This document shows, one piece after another, positions 57,732 through 64,000 of a DNA stretch of 64,000 nucleotides. Under the pieces are notes generated by a model. It did no database searches and had not been told where the DNA came from. It saw only the letters and a program-made list of their open reading frames with translations. This stretch comes from Nocardioides dokdonensis FR1436. GTDB lineage: Bacteria > Actinomycetota > Actinomycetes > Propionibacteriales > Nocardioidaceae. The stretch's first letter is position 1; each line of letters starts with the position of its first letter. The stretch spans positions 806,001-870,000 of the forward strand of contig NZ_CP015079.1 of NCBI RefSeq assembly GCF_001653335.1. The letters run 5' to 3'. The position numbers and the translations under genes were made by a program.

Positions 57732-59078
57732 TCAGACGCGGCGGGAGACGAAGACGGCGAGCAGCGCCAGCCCCAGGGACAGGGCGAGCACGGCGACGAA
57801 GGCGGCCAGGTCGGCGGCGGTGCCGACCGCGGTGAACAGCAGACCGGCCACCGCGACCGCGACCGCGGCACCCACCGCGTCGCTGATGGTGACCGCTGAG
57901 GAGGCCGTGCCGCGCTCGTGGACGGTCGTGCGCGCCAGCACGGTGGAGGTGATGCGCGGGTACATCAGCCCCATCCCGGCTGCGGCGACCAGCCAGCCGG
58001 CCCCGACCAGCACCCCGGGCAGCGCCAGGGCGGCCACGACCAGCACGACCGCGATCCCGACCGCGAGCAGCAGCGCGCCGAGGCGCAGCGCCGCCTCGTC
58101 GCGCAGGTGGTCGCCCAGCCGACCCTGCACGTGCGAGGCGCCGGCCCAGCCGATCGTGGCGACGGTCAGCACGAGCCCGCTGACCCAGGTGGCAGCGGCG
58201 TACTGCTCCTGCAGGAGGAAGGGCAGGTAGGCCTCCGCCGCGAAGAACGTGCCGCCGACCAGGCCGCGCTGCGCGATCACCGCCGGGACGCCGCGCCCGG
58301 CGCGCAGGGTGCCGCGCGGGAGCAGCGGGCGTACCGCGACCAGGGCCACCACCACCGCCCCGGCCGCGAGCGCGGCGCGGGTGGCGCCCGGCAGCGCGCC
58401 GGAGAGGTTGAGGGAGACCACGGCCGTGGCGACCGCCGCCGCCAGCCCCAGCCGTCGTACGCCGACGCCCCGGGGCGCGGCGGCGCCGGCACGGGGCGGC
58501 TCGACGGCGCGCAGGGTCGGCACCAGCAGCGCGAGTGCCGCGGCGGCGATGGCGACGACGCCGAGGAAGACCCACCGCCAGCCGACCGTGTCCGCGACGA
58601 CGCCGGCCAGGAACGGCCCGACCAGACCGGGCAGCACCCAGGCGGCGGCGAAGAGCCCGAGGATGCGGGGCCGGTCGACGACGTCGTAGACCTGCGCGAC
58701 GAGCACGTAGAGCGCCACGACGAGCCCTCCGAGGCCCAGGCCCTGCAGGAAGCGGCCGAGCACCAGCCACGCCATGCTCGGGGCGAGCCCGGCGGCCAGC
58801 AGCCCGACCGCGAAGAGCCCGACGGAGCACAGCAGCGGGCGCACCGCGCCCGCCCGGTCCGACCACAACCCGACGGCCACCATGCCGACGACGCTGGCGG
58901 CCAGGGTCGCCGAGAACGCGACCGAGAACCAGGCGCGCCCGTCGAGGTCGGCCGTCACCGCCGGCATCACAGTGGCCACCGCCAGCGACTCGAAGGCCGC
59001 CAGGAAGACCAGCGCCACCGCACCCGTGGTGGCGCCGCGGTAGCGCGGGCCCATCAGGGCGGTGCGGGCCGCCCGCAC
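57732..59078 (-). CDS. MFS transporter (multidrug-type)
   Basis: A 448-residue major facilitator with 12-14 helices. VALVFLAAFESLAVATVMPAVTADL is a drug/H+ antiporter-like helix 1, GLWSDRAGAVRPLL the motif A loop, LGRFLQGLGLGGLVVALYV a motif B-like helix and PGLVGPFLAGVV motif C of antiporters. Substrates are unknown. GTG 59078, 8 bp after the preceding gene's stop, is used; ATG 59054 is also in frame. Efflux pumps beside MerR genes are often under their control, but this is not shown here. Confidence 0.82.
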   Translation of the reverse strand: MRAARTALMGPRYRGATTGAVALVFLAAFESLAVATVMPAVTADLDGRAWFSVAFSATLAASVVGMVAVGLWSDRAGAVRPLLCSVGLFAVGLLAAGLAPSMAWLVLGRFLQGLGLGGLVVALYVLVAQVYDVVDRPRILGLFAAAWVLPGLVGPFLAGVVADTVGWRWVFLGVVAIAAAALALLVPTLRAVEPPRAGAAAPRGVGVRRLGLAAAVATAVVSLNLSGALPGATRAALAAGAVVVALVAVRPLLPRGTLRAGRGVPAVIAQRGLVGGTFFAAEAYLPFLLQEQYAAATWVSGLVLTVATIGWAGASHVQGRLGDHLRDEAALRLGALLLAVGIAVVLVVAALALPGVLVGAGWLVAAAGMGLMYPRITSTVLARTTVHERGTASSAVTISDAVGAAVAVAVAGLLFTAVGTAADLAAFVAVLALSLGLALLAVFVSRRV

Positions 59079-59086
59079 CCGGTCGG

Positions 59087-59512
59087 TCAGACCCAGATCC
59101 GGCGCTCGCCGAGGGCCGCGCGGACCTCGCCGAGCTGGTTGCGGCGCTTCTGGTACTTGTACGGCGCCGCCAGCACCAGCGCGGGCGCCTCGGGGTCGGC
59201 GTGCTCGAGCAGCACCTGCACGCAGGGGGCCCCCTCGATGCGGCCGTCGAAGGCCACTGCGACACCACGCAGGTCGTCGCGCTCGGCGCGCAGCTTCTCG
59301 AAGAGCTCCTCGAGCAGCTGGTCGGGGCGCACGTCCTCGAGGATCTCGACCAGGCGCGTCCCCGGGGTGCCGTCCGCCTCGACGACCTGGACGAAGGGCA
59401 GCAGCGCGTCGTCGGCGTTGAGCCGGGTCTGCGCGTTGCGCAGGGCGGTGTCGAGCAGGTCGTCCATCTCGGTGCGCACGGTCGTGCTCACGGAGTCTCG
59501 CCACGTCGTCAT
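59087..59512 (-). CDS. Conserved hypothetical protein (141 residues)
   Basis: A soluble acidic alpha/beta protein with no recognised domain. Visible are an amphipathic N-terminal helix (VRTEMDDLLDTALRNAQTRL), a strand FVQVVEADG, the helix DQLLEELFEKLRAERD, then VAVAFDGRIEGAPCVQVLLEHAD and APALVLAAPYKYQKRRNQLG. Similar proteins occur in actinobacteria without known role. ATG 59512 lies 78 bp behind prfC on the same strand and 8 bp before the MFS gene, so the three may be co-transcribed. Confidence 0.7.
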   Translation of the reverse strand: MTTWRDSVSTTVRTEMDDLLDTALRNAQTRLNADDALLPFVQVVEADGTPGTRLVEILEDVRPDQLLEELFEKLRAERDDLRGVAVAFDGRIEGAPCVQVLLEHADPEAPALVLAAPYKYQKRRNQLGEVRAALGERRIWV

Positions 59513-59590
59513 GGACGCATCCTCCCAGAGGGGCGCTCCGGGGGGCGGATCCGAGCCGGCCCACCGGGCCGCGCCCGAGTCGGGGAGCGC

Positions 59591-61162
59591 TCAGCCGCGC
59601 CCGGCCACGAGCGCCTCGAGCCGCAGGTGCGGGTTCAGCCGCTCGATGGCCTCCAGGCGCCACCGGTCCGAGAAGAGCGCCAGCAGCACGCCGTCGGTGC
59701 GCTGCATGACCTCGACCCCGCGCAGGGCGGCGACCTCGTCGCGCTGCTCCGGCTCGACACGGCGGGCGATGCTGTAGTCGAGGCTCTCGAGCCGCACCGG
59801 GGCGCGGTACTCCGCCTCCATGCGTGCGGTCACGACCTCGAACTGCATCGGTCCGACGGCGGCGAGCACCGGCGCCTGGTCACCACGCAGCTCCGAGCGC
59901 AGCACCTGGATGACGCCCTCCTGGTCGAGCTGCTCGATGCCCTTGCGGAACTGCTTCCAGCGGCCGGTGTCGGTGACGCTGACGGTGGCGAAGTACTCGG
60001 GGGCGAACGTGGCGATCGGGGGGTAGCGCACCGGCGCGCCTGCGTGGATGGTGTCCCCCACCCGCAGCGCGGAGGCGTTGACCAGGCCGACGATGTCGCC
60101 GGGCCGGGCCCGCTCGACCGAGGTGCGCTCACGACCGAAGACCGCCTGGGCGTACTTGGTGGTGAACGGGCGCCCCGTGGTGGCGTGGGTGACGACCATC
60201 CCGCGCTCGAAGGTGCCGGAGCAGACACGGGCGTAGGCGAGTCGGTCGCGGTGGCTGGTGTCCATCCCGGACTGCACCTTGAACACGAAGGCGCTGAAGT
60301 CGTCCTCCGGCTGTCGCTGGCCGCCGTCGACGGCCGTGGTGGGCCCGGGTGCGGGAGCCAGCTCGAGCAGCACCTCGAGCAGCTGGGCGACACCGAAGTT
60401 GGAGAGCGCGGAGGCGAAGAGCACCGGCGTCGTCTGCCCGGCCAGGAACTTGTCCTGGTCGTGGTCGGCGCCGTCGGCGCTGAGCAGCTCGTGCCCCTCC
60501 TGCGCCTCGGCCCACCGGTCCGGCTCCGCGGCGGCGGCGGCCTCGGCGTCGAGGTGCTCCTCGGGGACCCGGGTGCTGCCGCCGGCGGTGCGCGTGTACC
60601 GGATGAACCCGCCCGTACGACGGTTCAGCACGCCGCGGAAGTCCCCGGCGATGCCGACCGGCCAGGTCAGCGGCGTGGGTCGCAGGCCGATCTGCTTCTC
60701 GATCGAGTCCAGCAGCTCGAGCGGGTCCAGGCCCGGCCGGTCCCACTTGTTGATGACCGTGATCACCGGGATGCCCCGGTGGGCGCAGACCTGGAAGAGC
60801 TTGAGCGTCTGCGGCTCGAGCCCCTTGGCGGCGTCGACCAGCATCACCGCCGAGTCGACCGCGGAGAGCACCCGGTAGGTGTCCTCGGAGAAGTCGGCGT
60901 GACCGGGGGTGTCGACCAGGTTGACGACGTGGTCGCCGTAGGCGAACTGCAGTGCGGCGGAGGTGATGGAGATGCCGCGCGCCTTCTCCATCTCCATCCA
61001 GTCCGAGACGGTGCCCTTGCGACCACCCTTCCCGTGCACGGCGCCGGCCTCGGAGATCACGGCGGCGTGCAGGGCCAGGGCCTCGGTCAAGGTCGACTTG
61101 CCGGCGTCCGGGTGGCTGATGACGGCGAACGTCCGGCGGGGTCGAAGGTCGAGGTCATCCAC
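59591..61162 (-). CDS. prfC: Peptide chain release factor 3
   Basis: A 523-residue translational GTPase that recycles RF1/RF2 from the ribosome. FAVISHPDAGKSTLTEAL is G1; SDWMEMEKARGISITSAALQF is the switch region peculiar to RF3; LVDTPGHADFSEDTYR is G3; INKWDRPG is G4. FVFKVQSGMD, VGPMQFEVVTARMEAEY and the C-terminal domain are RF3-specific. GTG 61162 lies 7 nt after TAGAGT (minus strand, 61170-61175), hence leaderless. Divergent from the RNase J gene. Confidence 0.93.
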   Translation of the reverse strand: MDDLDLRPRRTFAVISHPDAGKSTLTEALALHAAVISEAGAVHGKGGRKGTVSDWMEMEKARGISITSAALQFAYGDHVVNLVDTPGHADFSEDTYRVLSAVDSAVMLVDAAKGLEPQTLKLFQVCAHRGIPVITVINKWDRPGLDPLELLDSIEKQIGLRPTPLTWPVGIAGDFRGVLNRRTGGFIRYTRTAGGSTRVPEEHLDAEAAAAAEPDRWAEAQEGHELLSADGADHDQDKFLAGQTTPVLFASALSNFGVAQLLEVLLELAPAPGPTTAVDGGQRQPEDDFSAFVFKVQSGMDTSHRDRLAYARVCSGTFERGMVVTHATTGRPFTTKYAQAVFGRERTSVERARPGDIVGLVNASALRVGDTIHAGAPVRYPPIATFAPEYFATVSVTDTGRWKQFRKGIEQLDQEGVIQVLRSELRGDQAPVLAAVGPMQFEVVTARMEAEYRAPVRLESLDYSIARRVEPEQRDEVAALRGVEVMQRTDGVLLALFSDRWRLEAIERLNPHLRLEALVAGRG

Positions 61163-61297
61163 CCCACCGACTCTAACGTCGCATCGGCGCCGAGAGGTCG
61201 GCGCGGGCCGCCGCGGTCGCGCCGCGCACCCGGACCACTACGCTGAGGGGGCAGCCAGCCTGCCCGACCGCTTCCCGACGTACGTGAGGACACCCGA

Positions 61298-62983
61298 GTG
61301 AGCCACCCCCACCCAGAGCTGCAGGCGCCTCCGGCCCTGCGGTCCGGCGCCCTGCGCATCGTGGCGCTCGGCGGCCTCGGCGAGATCGGCCGCAACATGG
61401 CGGTCTTCGAGCACGAGGGCAGGATGCTCATCGTCGACTGCGGCGTGCTCTTCCCCGAGGAGCACCAGCCCGGCGTCGACGTGATCCTGCCGGACTTCAC
61501 CTGGATCCGGGACCGGCTCGACAAGATCGAGGCCATCGTCCTCACCCACGGTCACGAGGACCACATCGGTGGCGTGCCGTACCTGCTGCGCGAGCGGGCC
61601 GACATCCCCCTGATCGGCTCGCGCCTGACGCTGGCGCTGATCAAGGAGAAGCTCAAGGAGCACCGGATCCGTCCGGTCCTGCGCGAGGTCAAGGAGGGCG
61701 ACCGGCTCGACCTCGCCCCCTTCGACTGCGAGTTCTTCGCCGTCAACCACTCCATCCCGGACGGCCTGGCCGTGGCCATCCGCACCGCCGCGGGCACGGT
61801 CCTGCACACCGGTGACTTCAAGATGGACCAGTTCCCGCTCGACGGCCGGATCACCGACCTGCGCGGGTTCGCGCGCCTGGCCGACGAGGGCGTCGACCTG
61901 TTCATGACCGACTCGACCAACGCGGAGGTGCCCGGGTTCACCACCTCCGAGCGCGACCTCGCGCCGGCGATCGAGAAGGTCTTCCGCACCGCCCCGCGCC
62001 GCATCATCGTCTCCAGCTTCGCCAGCCACGTGCACCGCATCCAGCAGGTCCTCGACACCTCGCACGAGCACGGCCGCAAGGTCGCCTTCGTGGGCCGCTC
62101 GATGGTCCGCAACATGGGTGTCGCCCAGGACCTCGGCTACCTCACGGTCCCCGAGGGCCTGATCGTGCCGCTCGACCAGCTGGAGCGGCTGCCCGCCCAC
62201 AAGGCCACCCTGATCTGCACCGGTTCGCAGGGCGAGCCGCTGGCCGCGCTGTCGCGGATGGCCGCGCGCGACCACAAGATCCGGGTCGGCGAGGGCGACA
62301 CCATCCTGATGGCCAGCTCGGTGATCCCGGGCAACGAGAACGCCATCTCCAACGTGATCAACGGGCTCACCCGCTGGGGCGCCAACGTCGTCCACAAGGG
62401 CAACGCCAAGGTGCACGTCTCGGGTCACGCCAGCGCCGGCGAGCTCGTCTACTGCTACAACATCATCAAGCCCCGCAACGTGATGCCCGTGCACGGCGAG
62501 TACCGCCACCTGCGCGCCAACGCGGACCTGGCGATCAGCACCGGCATGGACCCCAAGAACGTCGTGCTGGCCGAGGACGGCGTGGTCGTCGACCTGGACA
62601 AGGGCCACGCCAAGATCACCGGCAAGGTCCAGGCCGGGCTCGTCTTCGTCGACGCCCAGCAGGTCGGCGGCGTCACCGAGGCCACGCTGAAGGACCGCCG
62701 CACGCTGGCCGAGGAAGGCGTCGTCACCGTCCTCGCCATCGTCGACGCCGACACCGGCAAGCTGGCCGACCGGCCGGACTTCCTGGTGCGTGGCTTCGTG
62801 CACGAGCCGAAGGCCTTCGACCCGGCCGTCCAGGTGATCGAGAAGACCCTCGCCCGGGCCGCCTCCGAGGGCATCGGCGACGCCCGTCAGCTGGAGCAGA
62901 TGATCACCCGCGACATCAGCCGCTGGTCGCACAAGACCTTCCGTCGCAGCCCGCTCATCATCCCGGTGGTCGTCGACGCCTGA
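61298..62983 (+). CDS. rnj: Ribonuclease J
   Basis: A 561-residue metallo-beta-lactamase/beta-CASP nuclease with 5'-3' exo- and endoribonuclease activity in mRNA decay. VLTHGHEDHIGGVPYLL (about 80-95) holds the zinc-binding HxHxDH; HTGDFKMD, MTDSTNAEVPGFTTSE and the beta-CASP motifs (SSFASHVHRIQQV, CTGSQGEPLAALSRMA, VSGHASAGEL, PVHGEYRHLRANA) follow. GTG 61298 has GAGGA 7 nt upstream; TACGCT (61239-61244) is a likely -10 box. Single gene, ended by a strong hairpin. Confidence 0.95.
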   Translation: MSHPHPELQAPPALRSGALRIVALGGLGEIGRNMAVFEHEGRMLIVDCGVLFPEEHQPGVDVILPDFTWIRDRLDKIEAIVLTHGHEDHIGGVPYLLRERADIPLIGSRLTLALIKEKLKEHRIRPVLREVKEGDRLDLAPFDCEFFAVNHSIPDGLAVAIRTAAGTVLHTGDFKMDQFPLDGRITDLRGFARLADEGVDLFMTDSTNAEVPGFTTSERDLAPAIEKVFRTAPRRIIVSSFASHVHRIQQVLDTSHEHGRKVAFVGRSMVRNMGVAQDLGYLTVPEGLIVPLDQLERLPAHKATLICTGSQGEPLAALSRMAARDHKIRVGEGDTILMASSVIPGNENAISNVINGLTRWGANVVHKGNAKVHVSGHASAGELVYCYNIIKPRNVMPVHGEYRHLRANADLAISTGMDPKNVVLAEDGVVVDLDKGHAKITGKVQAGLVFVDAQQVGGVTEATLKDRRTLAEEGVVTVLAIVDADTGKLADRPDFLVRGFVHEPKAFDPAVQVIEKTLARAASEGIGDARQLEQMITRDISRWSHKTFRRSPLIIPVVVDA

Positions 62984-62998
62984 GGGCCTGCAACACCA

Positions 62999-63064
62999 GC
63001 AACGCCCTGTCGCAGCCGCCGGTTGCGACAGGGCGTTGCTCGTCCCCGGCAACTGACCGGGGAC
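62999..63064. terminator. Double hairpin terminator between rnj and marR
   Basis: GCAACGCCCTGTCGCA (62999-63014) pairs perfectly with TGCGACAGGGCGTTGC (63024-63039), a 16-bp stem. Next to it GTCCCCGG (63042-63049) pairs with CCGGGGAC (63057-63064). They lie between two convergent stops (62983 and 63068) and can end both transcripts. Confidence 0.8.
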
Positions 63065-63067
63065 AAG

Positions 63068-63538
63068 TCAGGCCGGCGGCCCGGCCTCCTCGAGCCGCGC
63101 CAGCACCTTCTCGATGACCGTGTCCAGCACATCGACCTCGTCGGGCGTGAGCGCCTCGAACACCAGGCGGCGCACGGTCTGGACGTGCGCCGGAGCCGCC
63201 TGCTCGATGGCGGTGCGCCCCTGCGCGGTGAGCATCACCCAGGCACCACGGCCGTCCTCCGCGCAGTCCTCCCGGGCGACGAGCCCGCGCCGCTCCATCC
63301 GGGCGATGTGGTGCGAGACCCGGCTGCGCTCCCAGTGCAGGCCGCGGGCCAGCTCCGCGACCCGCACGCGCGCGTCGGGACTGTCGGTGAGCACCACCAG
63401 GACGTCGAAGTCGGGGAGGGAGAGGCCTGCGTCGCTCTGCAGCCCCCGGTGCAGCGCGGCCGGCAGCAGCGCGTTGAGCCGGAGCCAGCGCCGCCAGGTC
63501 CGCTGCTGGGTGGAGGAGAGCCACGTCGTGTCGTTCAT
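63068..63538 (-). CDS. MarR-family transcriptional regulator
   Basis: A 156-residue winged-helix dimeric repressor. LRLNALLPAALHRGLQSDAGLSLPDFDVLVVLTDSPDARVRVAELARGLHWERSRVSHHIARMERRGLVAREDC covers the recognition helix, DGRGAWVMLTAQGRTAIEQAAPAH the wing and dimer helix. The ligand is unknown; no conserved redox Cys pair is evident. ATG 63538. It is divergent from a YceI gene, and the shared gap contains twin palindromes that are probably its operators. Confidence 0.9.
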   Translation of the reverse strand: MNDTTWLSSTQQRTWRRWLRLNALLPAALHRGLQSDAGLSLPDFDVLVVLTDSPDARVRVAELARGLHWERSRVSHHIARMERRGLVAREDCAEDGRGAWVMLTAQGRTAIEQAAPAHVQTVRRLVFEALTPDEVDVLDTVIEKVLARLEEAGPPA

Positions 63539-63560
63539 GGCTCGATCGTACCCGGAATAG

Positions 63561-63603
63561 TTGACATGTCACGCAAGTTGCCACATAGTAAGTGACACGT
63601 CAC
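63561..63603 (+). promoter_or_regulatory. yceI promoter with twin MarR-type operators
   Basis: TTGACA (63561-63566), 17 bp, CATAGT (63584-63589) is a strong sigma-70-like promoter for the YceI gene. Two palindromes of the form TGACAYGTCA occur: TTGACATGTCAC (63561-63572), covering the -35, and GTGACACGTCAC (63592-63603), covering the start region. Their centres are 31 bp, three helical turns, apart, so two dimers could bind one face. Confidence 0.72.
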
Positions 63604-63639
63604 CAACCCGGGTGGCGGTCGAACCCCGAGGAGAACCCC

Positions 63640-64000
63640 ATGACCAGCACCGCCCACACCCCCGCCACCGTCGCCGACCTCACCGGAACCTGGACCATCG
63701 ACCCCACGCACACCCGCATCGGCTTCGTCGCCCGGCACGCGATGGTCACCAAGGTCCGCGGCGCCTTCAACGAGTTCGAGGGCACCGCCGTCGTCGACGG
63801 CGACGACTTCGCCAGGACCGCCGTCAACCTGACCATCAAGGCGACCAGCATCGACACCCGCAACGAGCAGCGCGACGGCCACCTGAGGAGCAACGACTTC
63901 CTCGCGATGGACGACCACCCCGAGATCACCTTCGTCTCCACCGGCGTCGCCCAGACCGCCTCGGGCCTCGAGCTCACCGGCGACCTGACCATCAAGGGCA
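63640..64000 (+). CDS. YceI-family protein (N-terminal part)
   Basis: The gene runs off the right edge; 120 codons are seen. GTWTIDPTHTRIGFVARHAMVTKVRGAFNEFEGTAVVDG and SIDTRNEQRDGHLRSNDFLAMDDHPEITFVSTGV are YceI lipocalin-like hallmarks. These proteins bind polyisoprenoid-type lipids; no signal peptide is seen, so this one is probably cytoplasmic. ATG 63640 has GAGGAGAA about 5 nt upstream. Expected to be repressed by the divergent MarR. Confidence 0.9.
   Translation, partial: MTSTAHTPATVADLTGTWTIDPTHTRIGFVARHAMVTKVRGAFNEFEGTAVVDGDDFARTAVNLTIKATSIDTRNEQRDGHLRSNDFLAMDDHPEITFVSTGVAQTASGLELTGDLTIKG

Noticed and set aside
63024..63039. Repeat family member related to the men-gene elements
   Set aside because: The double hairpin between rnj and marR has long stems but no repeated unit elsewhere in the window; its place between convergent stops is explained by termination.
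1..64000. tRNA, rRNA, insertion sequences, attachment sites or prophage genes
   Set aside because: I saw no tRNA cloverleaf next to a CCA-like end, no transposase or integrase motifs, and no flanking direct repeats; all sizeable frames are accounted for by chromosomal genes.

Overview
The window (about 72% G+C, GTG starts common, many ATGA/GTGA gene overlaps) comes from an actinobacterial chromosome. The gene content and order suggest a Nocardioides-like member of the Propionibacteriales; this is an inference from gene families, not from a database match. No rRNA, tRNA, CRISPR array, prophage or transposase was found. It is dense core chromosome with short intergenic gaps, none above 300 bp.

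Layout. 1-15.3 kb: start of nuoA, then menaquinone genes (menG, menF, menD, an in-frame menE-menC fusion, menA) interspersed with an L,D-transpeptidase, a metallo-beta-lactamase-fold hydrolase, a GNAT/P450/NmrA run, a Na+/H+ antiporter carrying a UBP-type zinc finger, an MFS transporter and small membrane proteins. 15.3-22 kb: orphan MASE1 histidine kinase and the system II cytochrome c maturation operon (resA-ccdA-resB-ccsB) behind a histidine phosphatase. 22-30.7 kb: haem synthesis (hemL; then rex-hemA-hemC-cobA/hemD-hemB) interrupted by a secreted lytic transglycosylase. 30.8-40.3 kb: glutaredoxin, acyl-AMP ligase, HAD phosphatase, a BldN-like ECF sigma factor with a DUF5667/RsbN-like partner, acyltransferase, epimerase, ribosomal protein bS22, a BdtA-like helix-turn-helix protein and an AcuC-like deacetylase. 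This order resembles the Streptomyces rex-hemACD / bldN-rsbN / bdtA / trpS / proC neighbourhood. 40.3-50.8 kb: attenuator-controlled trpS, haloalkane dehalogenase-like hydrolase, mycothiol-type DsbA-fold protein, proC and proline dehydrogenase, ABC exporter, sugar isomerase, Ppx/GppA, a cysteine-rich unknown, VOC protein and methyltransferase. 50.8-64 kb: LacI regulator, radA-disA, YihY, SulP, MerR, MFS, prfC, RNase J, MarR and the start of a YceI protein.

How it fits together. Much of the window serves aerobic respiration: quinone synthesis, complex I, haem and cytochrome c assembly. Candidate sites for the NADH-sensing repressor Rex lie before nuoA and before rex-hemA, so one redox signal may couple complex I and haem supply.

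Striking features: (1) a 62-bp dispersed palindromic element occurs in frame inside menD and again exactly at the MenE-MenC junction, where no stop codon separates the two enzymes; (2) a complete ribosome-mediated attenuator with tandem Trp codons precedes trpS; (3) at least 16 starts lie 6-7 nt after a TANNNT -10 box, implying pervasive leaderless transcription, including several divergent pairs; (4) other multi-palindrome repeats sit at 43.3 and 54.6 kb, the latter supplying the yihY stop codon; (5) a BldN/RsbN module with a candidate ECF promoter between its two genes.
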